53,632 bases of DNA from Thermogemmatispora aurantia (GTDB lineage Bacteria; Chloroflexota; Ktedonobacteria; Ktedonobacterales; Ktedonobacteraceae), in contig NZ_BKZV01000003.1 in assembly GCF_008974285.1 (NCBI RefSeq), forward strand, positions 670,546-724,177. The letters run 5' to 3'. Shown piece by piece: positions 1-8,534 of the stretch. The notes below the pieces were generated by a model. The model saw only the letters and a program-made list of their open reading frames with translations, did not search any database and was not told the origin of the DNA. Positions within the stretch are counted from its first letter, which is position 1; every line of letters starts with the position of its first letter. Made by a program: the position numbers and the translations under genes.

Positions 1-275
1 GCCTGCGGCGCCGGGTTCGTCACCCCCGACGTATCAATCGCATTGCTCGTGCTGGCCGTCGTCCCTCCACTATAGTAGCTGTCCGCGATAAACGGCGCCA
101 CCGCCGGCCCGCCTGCGTTGATCTGCACAGGTGCCTCCGCATGGGCATGGGGGACCGAGTTGAGCGTCGGCAGCACGAGAAAGAGCGAGCAAATAGAGAG
201 GAGGATTAGCAGACTCAAAAGACCTTGTTGCGCAATCCTGCGCCGTCGGTTCGCCCTGGGAGCATATGCGTCCAT
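1..275 (-). CDS. Secreted malectin-domain protein, N-terminal part (cut by window edge)
   Basis: Reading leftward from an ATG at 275, with an AGGAG ribosome site about 6 bases upstream, the frame stays open to the edge for 91 codons. It starts with a basic stretch (RANRRRRIAQQG) and a hydrophobic segment (LLSLLILLSICSLFLVLP), which is a typical Sec signal. Then comes VQINAGGPAVAPFIADSYYSGG, split here only in my reading, which closely parallels the mature N-terminus of the glucanase at 2974 (IQINAGGPAVSPFIAD). That region is the start of a malectin-like carbohydrate-binding domain. The enzyme domain lies outside the window, so I infer only a secreted carbohydrate-active protein. It is divergent from the LacI-type gene at 770 and has a strong minus-strand promoter at 607-635. 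Confidence 0.8.
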   Translation of the reverse strand, partial: MDAYAPRANRRRRIAQQGLLSLLILLSICSLFLVLPTLNSVPHAHAEAPVQINAGGPAVAPFIADSYYSGGTTASTSNAIDTSGVTNPAPQ

Positions 276-569
276 GACATCTCCTTTCTGAATGGTCGCA
301 GCTGGCAGGAAGGATGAGAGACCCAGCCCAGTCCGGCCTTGCCCCGTTCCACCAGTCATGTGCCGGGCAAGCCAGCAGGTCAGTCAAGCCAGCCGTCCTA
401 CAAAGGAAGCAGGCGGAGCAGAGGATCGGCTGGTACTCAGGCTAGCTACGTCCAGCGAAGACAATTGGACAAGAGGGGTCTCGCCTCCTTTCTGTGCTGT
501 CCTGGCCGGCTAGCCTGCCGGTTGCGGCGAGGTGGGCCAGCAGAGCAGGCCGGGGACTCTGGCACGCCA

Positions 570-600
570 TTCTTTCGAAAGAAATCGAAATCGTTTTCTA
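570..600. promoter_or_regulatory. Candidate LacI-family operator cluster
   Basis: A perfect 14-bp palindrome TTCTTTCGAAAGAA (570-583) is followed by GAAATCG-N4-CGTTTTC, an imperfect inverted repeat. The cluster sits at the predicted transcription start of the minus-strand malectin gene. The 11-mer TTCTTTCGAAA recurs at 2703-2713 upstream of the GH16 glucanase, which suggests shared control by the neighbouring LacI-type protein. The assignment is inference. Confidence 0.5.
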
Positions 601-606
601 CAAGAA

Positions 607-635
607 ACTATACGGATTTGTTCTCTGCTTGTCAA
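607..635 (-). promoter_or_regulatory. Sigma70-type promoter for the malectin gene
   Basis: On the minus strand the sequence reads TTGACA, 17 bases, TATAGT. The predicted start lies near 600, inside the operator cluster, and the gene begins at 275, leaving a leader of about 325 bases. Confidence 0.55.
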
Positions 636-718
636 GAGAGCGAGCTGAGGGGTTAGCAGCAATAGCGACAACAGAAGGGAAGGAGACAAGGAGAATACAG
701 ATGATTGCGCAGTGGCTG

Positions 719-727
719 TGCTATAAT
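719..727 (+). promoter_or_regulatory. Extended -10 promoter of the LacI-type gene
   Basis: TGCTATAAT (TG at 719-720, TATAAT at 722-727) lies 43 bases before the chosen ATG at 770. No good -35 is visible, as expected for an extended -10 element. Its position supports starting the protein at 770. Confidence 0.5.
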
Positions 728-769
728 AGGTCGGAAACTTTCAGAGGGGAGCAAGCACAGCACAAGTCA

Positions 770-1807
770 ATGGCAAGACGACACAACATCGACGGGCGAC
801 CCACGATCGCCCAAATTGCCAGAATAGCGGGAGTTTCGGTCCCCACGGTCTCCAAAGTCCTGAACGGGCGCGCAGACGTCTCGCTACCGACGCGCGAGAA
901 AGTCGAGCGTATTATCGAAGAGTACGGCTTTGTGCGCAACCGCGCGGCGCGGGCGCTGCGCAAAGGGAAGACTGGTCTGGTCGACCTGCTGCTGCCCCGG
1001 CTGGACGACGAATACTATCTGCCCATCCTGGAGGGAGTAGCCCAGGTATTGCGCGAGGCTGGCCTGCGCCTGGTTTTGACGGCCACCGACTATAAGCCGG
1101 AGGAAGAGGTGCGCTGGATCACCACGGTCACCGACCACTCGACCGATGGCATCCTGGTGGTCCTTCCATCGGAGCGAGCCATCGAGCAGCTTGAGCGCTC
1201 GGGCCTGCCATTTGTTCTGATTCACAACCAGGGAGGTCTGCAGGCAACAGCGCCCTCGGTGCGCATCACGAGCTGGGAGGGAGGATTTGTCGCCACAACC
1301 TACCTGCTCCGGCTTGGCCACCAGCGCATTGCCTACATCGGCAAGACCTCCCCGGCCAGGGACGCCATCGAGCGCATCGCCGGCTACCGGGCCGCCTTAG
1401 ATGCCGCTGGGCTGCCACTCATGCCTGAGCTAGAGTGCGATGGCGACTTTACCGAAGCCAGTGGCTATCAGGCCACCCTGCGCTTGCTAGAGCTGCCCGA
1501 GCCGCCCACAGCGATCTTCGCCGGCAACGATCGCCAGGCGGCTGGCGTCTACCGGGCCCTGCATGAGCGCGGGCTGGCCGTCCCCGAGCAAATGAGCGTG
1601 GTAGGCTTCGACAACCTGCCCTATACCGAGATCATGAACCCACCGCTGACGACCATTCATGCGCCCCGCCTGGAGCTGGGCCGAACGGCGGCGACAATGC
1701 TACTACGCCTCATCAATGGTGAGCAGCTGGAGATGCCACGCGTGGTGCTGCCAACGCATCTGGTGGAACGTCAGTCGTGCTCTCCACCGCGCCAGCAGCA
1801 GGAATAA
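770..1807 (+). CDS. LacI-family transcriptional regulator
   Basis: A 345-residue DNA-binding repressor of the LacI/GalR type. Residues about 10-60 form the helix-turn-helix and hinge (PTIAQIARIAGVSVPTVSKVLNG, broken here as PTIAQIARIAG / VSVPTVSKVLNG). The rest is a periplasmic-binding-protein-like sugar sensor, with the typical TAIFAGNDRQAAGVYRAL and MSVVGFDNLPYTEIMNPPLTTI segments. Length is normal for the family. The frame is open upstream to about 494, but the -10 element at 719-727 would lie inside any longer gene and the HTH begins right after 770, so I chose that ATG. It is divergent from a secreted malectin protein and two genes from a secreted glucanase. Shared palindromes at both promoters suggest that it represses these hydrolase genes and is released by an oligosaccharide. 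The inducer cannot be read from sequence. Confidence 0.9.
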   Translation: MARRHNIDGRPTIAQIARIAGVSVPTVSKVLNGRADVSLPTREKVERIIEEYGFVRNRAARALRKGKTGLVDLLLPRLDDEYYLPILEGVAQVLREAGLRLVLTATDYKPEEEVRWITTVTDHSTDGILVVLPSERAIEQLERSGLPFVLIHNQGGLQATAPSVRITSWEGGFVATTYLLRLGHQRIAYIGKTSPARDAIERIAGYRAALDAAGLPLMPELECDGDFTEASGYQATLRLLELPEPPTAIFAGNDRQAAGVYRALHERGLAVPEQMSVVGFDNLPYTEIMNPPLTTIHAPRLELGRTAATMLLRLINGEQLEMPRVVLPTHLVERQSCSPPRQQQE

Positions 1808-1902
1808 AGCGATCCCGGAGAGTCGAGCCGGGCAATGAGGCCCGCGCTCCCTCTCATCCCCACGGAGAGATGGACGCAGGAGCCGCAACAGTGCCCAACA
1901 AG

Positions 1903-1918
1903 GGCGGGCAATCCCGCC
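1903..1918. terminator. Short GC hairpin between convergent genes
   Basis: GGCGGG-CAAT-CCCGCC followed by TGTTCC lies between the end of the lacI-type gene and the convergent acetyltransferase. There is no real T tract, so it is a weak terminator candidate. Confidence 0.3.
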
Positions 1919-1953
1919 TGTTCCTCAGCAGAGTTGCTGACTGACGGCAGCTC

Positions 1954-2445
1954 CTAGAGGAGCGGTTTCTCGTAGAGAATAATCTCCAGAGGCTGGATCT
2001 CTCCAGAAGGTTGACGCTGCTGATAGAAGGTGCGCCCTACCTCGCAAAAGCCGTTTTTGAGATAAAGGCGCTGGGCTGCAACCTGGAGTACGGAGGTATC
2101 GAGGTGCAACAGACGGTAACCAAGGGCGCGGGCCCGCGTTTCGAGCGCTTGCAGAAGACGCTGACCGTAGCCACGACCCTGGTATTGGGGGAGGACGCGC
2201 ATGCGCTTGATCTCGGCTCGTCCCTCGCCGGTGCGCTTCAAGGCTCCCATCGCGACGATCTTGCCGTCGCATTCCCCTATCAGAAATTCGCCGCCGTTGT
2301 TGAGATAGTGCTCTTCAATGGCATAGACATCGTCATCCCAGGGGCCCCGCCCCAGATAGGCCCCCGTCTCTTTGAGAACAGCTACATGTAACTGTTCAAC
2401 TGCCGCTTGATCAGCAGGGGTATAGCGGCGTAGCTTGAACTCCAA
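1954..2445 (-). CDS. GNAT-family N-acetyltransferase
   Basis: A 163-residue protein with a complete GNAT fold. The acetyl-CoA binding motif A is clear (RMRVLPQYQGRGYGQRLL, around residues 80-98, with the Q/RxxGxG/A signature). It is followed by ALGYRLLHLDTS and the C-terminal AAQRLYLKNGFCEVGR. It should transfer an acetyl group from acetyl-CoA to an amine in the cytoplasm, but the substrate is not predictable. The start is a TTG at 2445 with GGGAG about 8 bases upstream; I see no better ATG. It stands alone, convergent with the LacI-type gene. Confidence 0.85.
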   Translation of the reverse strand: MEFKLRRYTPADQAAVEQLHVAVLKETGAYLGRGPWDDDVYAIEEHYLNNGGEFLIGECDGKIVAMGALKRTGEGRAEIKRMRVLPQYQGRGYGQRLLQALETRARALGYRLLHLDTSVLQVAAQRLYLKNGFCEVGRTFYQQRQPSGEIQPLEIILYEKPLL

Positions 2446-2701
2446 GGGCTTTGCTCCCTTCCTGATCGATCGATTGGTCCCTTCATAGGCGATACGCAGC
2501 CAGTTCCTCGGAGCACCCTTGCTCTCACAGGCCAGCCATCAGCCAGCAGACGTGAGGTTGAGGAGTAGGGAGATGATCATGATAGCACCCCACCCGCGCT
2601 TATGACAAGACAAAGGCGGCCCTGGCGGCCTCCATGCTCGGACGATCTCTGCCAGGTAAGCAAGAGAATGGAGAGATCGAGGTCGCGGCACCTGCGCTCG
2701 C

Positions 2702-2717
2702 TTTCTTTCGAAAAAAA
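2702..2717. promoter_or_regulatory. Candidate LacI-type operator, upstream site
   Basis: TTTCTTTCGAAAAAAA shares the 11-mer TTCTTTCGAAA with the palindrome at 570-583. It lies just upstream of the glucanase promoter. Confidence 0.45.
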
Positions 2718-2739
2718 GCATTGACAGTTTCATCCCCCC

Positions 2740-2768
2740 TTGACAGAGAGCCGCGAATTCTCTATATT
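2740..2768 (+). promoter_or_regulatory. Strong sigma70 promoter of the GH16 glucanase gene
   Basis: TTGACA (2740-2745), 17 bases, TATATT (2763-2768). A second TTGACA lies 19 bases upstream. The predicted start is near 2775, about 200 bases before the ATG. Confidence 0.7.
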
Positions 2769-2791
2769 CAAGACAAAGTCTCCGATATTGA

Positions 2792-2809
2792 TTTCGCAAA
2801 TTATCGAAA
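2792..2809. promoter_or_regulatory. Candidate operator over the start site
   Basis: TTTCG-N8-CGAAA is an inverted repeat just downstream of the predicted start. It shares ATCGAAA with the cluster at 584-592. Confidence 0.35.
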
Positions 2810-2973
2810 ACAAGGAGGGAGAACTACACGCTGCCTCCTCCCTCCCTGGAGACAGGCGGGGAGAGAGACCAAGCGCGAGATGAGCTGAGCGGAGCCGGCT
2901 TCTCGGCTCTGCCGACCTACCGCGATCTCATGCGATCGACCGACTTGTGCAGCAAAGAAGCAAAGGAGTTGTC

Positions 2974-5900
2974 ATGGACGCACCTACTCCCAACGCAGCC
3001 AGGCAGCCTGAGTTACAGAGGTCGCCATCATCGTCGTCTCCACCCTCGCCGCTGCCGCACCTGACTCGCTGGCTGCTGATTCTAACGCTGCTGTGCTCAT
3101 GGAGTGCTCTAGCAGCGTTGCTGGTCCGGGCGCCTGTAGCGCTGGCCGCTGCCCCCATACAGATCAACGCGGGTGGGCCGGCAGTCTCGCCTTTCATCGC
3201 CGATACCGACTTCTCCGGCGGCGGCACCTCTTCCTCCTCTAACCCCATTGACACTTCCGGCACCCCCAATCCCGCCCCGCAGGCCGTCTACCAGACCGCC
3301 CGCCTCGGCAACTTCTCCTACGCTATCCCCAATTTGACCCCGGGCGCCAGCTATACCGTCCGCCTCCACTTCGCCGAAACCTACTGGACCGCCGCCGGCA
3401 AGCGCGTCTTTAACGTCAGTCTCAACGGGCAAACGGTCCTCGCCAACTTCGACATCTTCGCCGCTGCCGGAGGCGCCAACAAGGCCGTCGTCAAGGAGTT
3501 CAGCACCACCGCCTCCTCTAGTGGCACCATCACCCTCCAGTTCAGCTCTGTCGTCGATCAGGCTCAGCTCAACGGTCTGGAGGTTCTGCCGGCTTCCAGC
3601 AGCGGCTGGACGCTGGTCTGGAGCGATAATTTCAGCGGGCCTGCGGGCAGCTCGCCCTCGGCAGATAACTGGATCATTGATACCGGCACCAGCTACCCAG
3701 GCGGAGCAGCAAATTGGGGGACTGGCGAGGTCGAGACCATGAGTAACTCGACCAGCAATGTCTCTCTCGACGGCAATAACCACCTGAATATTACTGCGCT
3801 CAACACTAACGGGAGCTGGACCTCTGGACGCATCGAAACGAAGCGCAGTGACTTCGCCGCGCCGCCGGGCGGCATGTTGCAGATCAGCGCCTCCATCAAG
3901 CAGCCCAACCCGGCTAACGGCCTCGGCTACTGGCCAGCTTTCAGCGCCATGGGCGCCCAGTACCGCGGCAACTACCAGAACTGGCCCGCTGTCGGCCAGA
4001 TCGACATTTTAGAAGATGTCAATGGACGCAACGCAGAGATCGCAACGCTGCACTGCGGTAGCGCCCCCGGCGGCCCTTGCAACGAGTACAACGGCCTGAC
4101 CAGCGGCCTGGCCACCTGTCCAGGCTGCCAGAGCGGCTATCACACCTATTCAGTGATCATCGACCGCAGTCTCGCGGATGAGCAGATCCGCTGGTACCTG
4201 GATAACCAGCAGATCTGGATTGTGCGCGAGAGCCAGGTCGGCGTGAGCGCCTGGCAGGCAGCCGTCGATCACAGCTTCTTTCTGATCTTCGATCTGGCCA
4301 TCGGCGGCTCCTTCCCAAACACCGTCTGCAGCTGCACGACGCCCACAAGCGCCACTTCCTCGGGCAGCACCTTGAGCATCGCCTCGGTAGCAGTCTACCA
4401 GAAAACGGGCACAGCGCCGCCGGCCCTGACAACACCGCCGACGCCGAGCGGAGCCAGCGTCGTCAAGATCACCGGGACGCAGGGGAACTGGCAATTGCTG
4501 GTCAACGGCTCGCCCTATCTGATCAAGGGCGTGACCTTCGGCCCTCCGAACGCTGCCGCTCTGGCCTATATGCCCGACCTGCAGGCCCTCGGCGTCAACA
4601 CGATCCGCACCTGGGGAACCGATAGCAGCACGCAGTCGCTGCTCGACGCCGCTGCAGCCTATGGCATCAAGGTTATTAACGGCTTCTGGCTCTCACAGAG
4701 TGCTGACTATGTGAATGACAGCGCTTACAAGGCGAGTCAGCTCAGCGCTATTCAGAACCTGGTTAACACCTACAAAAACAGCCCGGCGGTGCTGATGTGG
4801 GACGTTGGCAACGAGGTACTGCTCAATCTGCAAAATAGCTTTTCGGGCACCCAACTGGAGCAGGAGCGCAACGCCTATGCACAGTTCGTCGATCAGGTAG
4901 CCCAGGCGATTCACGCCATCGACCCGAACCATCCAGTAACCTCGACCGACGCCTGGACCGGCGCCTGGCAGTACTACAAAGCCAATGCGCCTCACCTCGA
5001 CCTCTACGCGGTCAACTCCTACGGAGCAGTCTGCAACGTCAAGCAGGACTGGATCAACGGCGGCTATACGGTCCCCTACATCGTGACCGAGTCGGGGCCA
5101 CCGGGCGAATGGGAGGTGCCCAACGATGCCAATGGCGTTCCCCAGGAAAGCACAGACGTGCAGTCGGCCCAGGGCTACGCCAACGCCTGGAACTGTATCA
5201 CCAGCCATAGCGGGGTGGCGCTTGGGGCGACGCTCTTCAACTATGGCATCGAGAACGATTTCGGCGGCGTCTGGTTCAATCTGAAAACCGGCGGCTGGAA
5301 ACGGCTGGCGTACTATACAGTCCAGCAGCTCTATACCGGACAGACGCCGCCCGCCAGCAGTACCCCACCGGTGATCTCCAACCTGACAGTGAGCACAAAC
5401 ACGGTACCAGCCGGCGGCCAGTTCACTTTGAGCGCCAGCGTCAGTAATCCCGGCGGCAATCTGTTGCGCTACAGTATCATGTTCTGCAGCAAGTACATCG
5501 ATGGCAGCACAGGCTTGAGCTATGCCACCTTTAGCCAGACAGGCACAAGCACCTTCACGGTGACGGCGCCCAAGGTGCTGGGCACCTGGAAGGTCTATCT
5601 GTACGCCTACGATGGCCAGGGCAACGTTGGCATCGAGACGCTCTCGTTCAAGGTGGTGCCTCCGCCTGTCAACGGGACCAATGTGGCTATTGGCAAACCA
5701 ACGACGGCCTCATCCTACCAGACAACCGGCAACGGCGCCCCATACCCACCGTCGAATGCCACCGACGGCAACCTGTCGACACGCTGGGCCAGCGACTGGA
5801 GCGATCCGCAATGGATCATGGTTGACCTGGGCCAGGTGACTCAGATCAGCCATATACAGCTGGTCTGGGAGGCGGCCTACGGCTCAGCTTATCAGATCCA

Positions 5901-6075
5901 GGTGTCGAACGATGGCAGCACCTGGACAACGATTTATTCGACGACCAGCGGGACCGGTGGGGTCGACGATTTCGACGTGAGCGGCTCAGGGCGCTATGTG
6001 CGCCTCTATGGAACAGCGCGCGGTACCTCTTACGGCTACTCGCTCTGGGAATTTGGCATCTATACCCCTGCATAA
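2974..6075 (+). CDS. Secreted multidomain glucanase: malectin, GH16, TIM-barrel glycosidase, CBM32
   Basis: A 1033-residue exported protein. After a basic, proline-rich start there is a signal or anchor segment (about residues 30-58), then a malectin-like domain (about 60-205). A GH16 beta-glucanase domain follows (about 210-480), with GWTLVWSDNFSGP and the disulfide-rich LHCG...CPGCQSGYHTY region. Next is a TIM-barrel domain of the GH5/GH2/GH72 kind (about 500-790), with acid/base E614 in GNEV and likely nucleophile E706 in VTESGPPG. Then come an Ig-like stretch and a C-terminal F5/8-type (CBM32-like) domain. The ATG at 2974 has AAAGGAG 5 bases upstream, better than the GTG at 2947. In the GH16 motif ExDxxE, the first Glu is Gln (Q342-I-D344-I-L-E347). 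The protein probably degrades beta-1,3 or mixed glucans outside the cell. The barrel's exact family is uncertain. Confidence 0.85.
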   Translation: MDAPTPNAARQPELQRSPSSSSPPSPLPHLTRWLLILTLLCSWSALAALLVRAPVALAAAPIQINAGGPAVSPFIADTDFSGGGTSSSSNPIDTSGTPNPAPQAVYQTARLGNFSYAIPNLTPGASYTVRLHFAETYWTAAGKRVFNVSLNGQTVLANFDIFAAAGGANKAVVKEFSTTASSSGTITLQFSSVVDQAQLNGLEVLPASSSGWTLVWSDNFSGPAGSSPSADNWIIDTGTSYPGGAANWGTGEVETMSNSTSNVSLDGNNHLNITALNTNGSWTSGRIETKRSDFAAPPGGMLQISASIKQPNPANGLGYWPAFSAMGAQYRGNYQNWPAVGQIDILEDVNGRNAEIATLHCGSAPGGPCNEYNGLTSGLATCPGCQSGYHTYSVIIDRSLADEQIRWYLDNQQIWIVRESQVGVSAWQAAVDHSFFLIFDLAIGGSFPNTVCSCTTPTSATSSGSTLSIASVAVYQKTGTAPPALTTPPTPSGASVVKITGTQGNWQLLVNGSPYLIKGVTFGPPNAAALAYMPDLQALGVNTIRTWGTDSSTQSLLDAAAAYGIKVINGFWLSQSADYVNDSAYKASQLSAIQNLVNTYKNSPAVLMWDVGNEVLLNLQNSFSGTQLEQERNAYAQFVDQVAQAIHAIDPNHPVTSTDAWTGAWQYYKANAPHLDLYAVNSYGAVCNVKQDWINGGYTVPYIVTESGPPGEWEVPNDANGVPQESTDVQSAQGYANAWNCITSHSGVALGATLFNYGIENDFGGVWFNLKTGGWKRLAYYTVQQLYTGQTPPASSTPPVISNLTVSTNTVPAGGQFTLSASVSNPGGNLLRYSIMFCSKYIDGSTGLSYATFSQTGTSTFTVTAPKVLGTWKVYLYAYDGQGNVGIETLSFKVVPPPVNGTNVAIGKPTTASSYQTTGNGAPYPPSNATDGNLSTRWASDWSDPQWIMVDLGQVTQISHIQLVWEAAYGSAYQIQVSNDGSTWTTIYSTTSGTGGVDDFDVSGSGRYVRLYGTARGTSYGYSLWEFGIYTPA

Positions 6076-6312
6076 TGGCGCTCGTGGGACGGGCGGCGCG
6101 CTCGCTCGTCCGTTCGCTCGCTCGCCCGCGAGCGTCAGCGGGCCAGGGTCACTGTTGCTCGCTCGTGTGCTCGCTCCTCCTGGCCCGCCGCGCCCGTTGG
6201 GAAGAGACAGCGACCGTTTTGGCCGCCCTCTTCCTGCGGGCGCTCTCTTTTCTCCTTAAGGCTGCAGGAGCCAGTCCGCCCGCCAGCCGGCCAGAGTGTC
6301 TCCGGCCCACTC

Positions 6313-7512
6313 TCAGGCATGTTCCGGCTGCGGCTCGCGCTCGGGCGAGACCTGCCCGACAACGGCGGCCCTGCCTGAGCGCCCGGCAGCCGCTTCTGCC
6401 TCGCTCTCCCCGTATGGTAGCACCAGGCAGGCTTCGGGCGGAAAAGCGAGAAGGACGCGCTGCCCGGGAACCAGGGTTCGGGCCTGCAGCCCAGGGAGGT
6501 CAACCGTGAAGAGCTGGCCTCCGTCGGCCCGCACGCGGAAGCGTGTCACTGCCCCCAGAAAAGTGCGTAGCTCCACGATGCCTGTGAGCAGATTCTCTTG
6601 CTCCTGGCTCTGACTCCTGTCCACAGCCACGCCATCAGCCTCTTCGAGCTGCTGCAGTGTGACCAGCTCGGGGCGCACCACCAGCAGCACAGCAGCGCCA
6701 TCGCTCAGCTCCGGCTGAGGTGGCACACGGAGGAGGATCTCGCCAAGACGACAGTGACCATCAGCCGCGCGCTCCAGGCGAGCCGGCAGGCGGGTACTGG
6801 CCCCGACAAAGCCGGCCACAAAGACCGTGCGCGGTCGGCGATAGATCTCCTCGGGCGCCCCAAGCTGCTCAAGGCGACCGCGGGCCATGACGGCGATGCG
6901 GTCGGAGATGGCCAGGGCCTCTTCCTGATCATGGGTCACGTAGATGACGGTCATCCCCAGCTGCTGCTGAATGCGCCGGATCTCCTCACGCAAGGTCACG
7001 CGCACCGCCGCATCGAGGGCCGAGAGCGGCTCATCGAGCAACAGTACTTTCGGTTCAACGGCCAGCGCGCGCGCCAGGGCCACGCGCTGCTGCTGTCCGC
7101 CCGAGAGCTGATGCGGATAATTGTGCGCCCGATCGGCCAGCCCTACCAGGGCCAGCAGCTCCTCACAGCGCCGGTGGATCAAGGTAGGAGACAAGCGCCT
7201 GAGACGCAGGCCAAAGGCAACGTTCTGCTCAGCCGTCATATGCGGGAAGAGGGCGTAGGACTGAAAGACCATGCCCATCGGGCGCCGGTTGGCCGGGCGG
7301 GTTGTGATCTCCTCCCCATCAAGGAGAATGCGCCCAGCATCCGCCTGTTCAAAGCCAGCAACCAGGCGCAGAATAGTAGTCTTGCCGCAGCCGCTTGGTC
7401 CCAGAAGTGTCAAGAACTCGCCTTGCTCAACCTCCAAAGAGAGGCGCTCAACGGCCCGCGTTCTTCCAAAGGATTTGCTCAGCTCCTGCAATTCTAGAAA
7501 AGCCATAGGCAT
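6313..7512 (-). CDS. ABC transporter ATPase (spermidine/Fe3+/2-AEP type)
   Basis: A 399-residue ATPase that powers the importer encoded just upstream. Visible parts are the Walker A GPSGCGKTT (about residues 38-46), the Q-loop FQSYALFPH, the signature LSGGQQQR, the Walker B LLLDEPLSALD and the switch VTHDQEEAL. A C-terminal TOBE-like regulatory region follows, as in PotA, FbpC and PhnT. The tail is unusually rich in Ala, Glu and Pro. Two ATGs (7512 and 7506) lie close together; AAGGATG upstream suits either. It is the last gene of a four-gene minus-strand operon (binding protein, two permeases, ATPase). The substrate cannot be told from the ATPase. Confidence 0.92.
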   Translation of the reverse strand: MPMAFLELQELSKSFGRTRAVERLSLEVEQGEFLTLLGPSGCGKTTILRLVAGFEQADAGRILLDGEEITTRPANRRPMGMVFQSYALFPHMTAEQNVAFGLRLRRLSPTLIHRRCEELLALVGLADRAHNYPHQLSGGQQQRVALARALAVEPKVLLLDEPLSALDAAVRVTLREEIRRIQQQLGMTVIYVTHDQEEALAISDRIAVMARGRLEQLGAPEEIYRRPRTVFVAGFVGASTRLPARLERAADGHCRLGEILLRVPPQPELSDGAAVLLVVRPELVTLQQLEEADGVAVDRSQSQEQENLLTGIVELRTFLGAVTRFRVRADGGQLFTVDLPGLQARTLVPGQRVLLAFPPEACLVLPYGESEAEAAAGRSGRAAVVGQVSPEREPQPEHA

Positions 7513-7558
7513 TCATCCTTGTGTCATCCATGCTTGACAGCCAGCAGGGCCAGTCGGT

Positions 7559-8497
7559 CTAGCGTGGGCCTGCCCCCTCGATCTGTCCCGGGAGCGCGGC
7601 CCGTCCCCCGCCCGTGCGCGGGCGCGTGGCCGGTACCATGCCCAGCACACAGAGGAGCGTCAGTAGAAAGCTGAGGACTGCCAGCAGAGCCGCCCGGTGT
7701 GGATCATTCTGCCCCGTCATGTTCAGGTAGATCGGGAAGGTATAGGTATTGAAGAGGCTGGCCAGCGTCAGCTCGCCCATCACCGTCGAAAAGGTCAACA
7801 GGGCCGCGGTCAAGATTCCCGGCCAGATATTGGGCAGAATCACCAGCAGCAGCGTCCGCCACCAGCCCGCTCCCAGGCTGGCCGCCGCCTCCGTGAGCAC
7901 CCTGACATCGACCGCGCGCAGGCTGTTGTCAATGGCCCGATAGGCAAACGGCAGCGCCACGATGACATAGGCGCAGATGAGCAAGAGCGGAAGATCCAGC
8001 AAGGGGAAGACATTGCTCAGCAACGGCACCAGACCCAGGGAGAGCAGGTCCACCAGGGGGCTGTTGGTGGCCGCCCCGTTGTACTCCTGCAACAAACCGG
8101 TTCCGAGCACAATGGGTGGGACGGCAAAGGGCAGCAAGGCCAGTGCTTCAAGCAGAGGCTGCACCTGTGGCAGGCGCAGATGCACCTGGTAAACGGTGGG
8201 GGTCAGCAGCAGAATGACCAGCACCGTTGTTCCCGCCGCCAGCCCGAGCGAGGTCAGCAGCGTCTGCCAGAAATCGGGATCGCCAAAGACGGCGCCGAGA
8301 CTTGAGAGATCTCCCCAGCCGTGGCTGCCACTGAGACCAAAGACCAGGGTGGCCGCCAGCGGGATCAACAGATAGAGCAGGGCCAGAGCGAGTGCCAGCC
8401 TGGCCGGCAGGAGTCCGCCCTCGTTCGCCAAGTGCTGGCTGGGCTGCCCCACGTCCTGGCCCGGTTTGCGGTGACGAGGCCGAAATAGCGATCGCAT
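7559..8497 (-). CDS. ABC transporter permease (second)
   Basis: A 312-residue inner-membrane permease with about six hydrophobic helices (ALALALLYLLIPLAATLVF, TTVLVILLLTPTVYQV and others). It carries a binding-protein-dependent transport loop, EAAASLGAGWWRTLLLVILP, broken here as EAAASLGAG / WWRTLLLVILP, which docks on the ATPase. I start it at the ATG at 8497, preceded by AAGGAG; a GTG at 8521 is also in frame. It follows the first permease by 37 bases and resembles the PotC/PhnV partner of such importers. Confidence 0.88.
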   Translation of the reverse strand: MRSLFRPRHRKPGQDVGQPSQHLANEGGLLPARLALALALLYLLIPLAATLVFGLSGSHGWGDLSSLGAVFGDPDFWQTLLTSLGLAAGTTVLVILLLTPTVYQVHLRLPQVQPLLEALALLPFAVPPIVLGTGLLQEYNGAATNSPLVDLLSLGLVPLLSNVFPLLDLPLLLICAYVIVALPFAYRAIDNSLRAVDVRVLTEAAASLGAGWWRTLLLVILPNIWPGILTAALLTFSTVMGELTLASLFNTYTFPIYLNMTGQNDPHRAALLAVLSFLLTLLCVLGMVPATRPRTGGGRAALPGQIEGAGPR

Positions 8498-8534
8498 GCT
8501 TCTTTCTCCTTGTCCTGGCACATGTCCTGGTTCG

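Larger units (their letters stand above)
276..769. other. Divergent regulatory spacer between malectin gene and lacI
   Basis: A 494-bp stretch without a convincing gene. It holds a minus-strand promoter (607-635), candidate LacI-type operators (570-592) and an extended -10 promoter for the regulator (719-727). The rest shows no recognisable feature. Confidence 0.6.
2446..2973. other. Regulatory region upstream of the GH16 glucanase
   Basis: A 528-bp non-coding stretch. It contains an operator-like site (2702-2717), a near-consensus promoter (2740-2768), a second inverted repeat over the start site (2792-2809) and a leader of about 200 bases. The 2446-2700 part shows no feature I can name. 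Confidence 0.6.

Noticed and set aside
494..769. Longer N-terminus for the LacI-type protein
   Set aside because: The extension covers the operator cluster and the -10 element and has no family resemblance.
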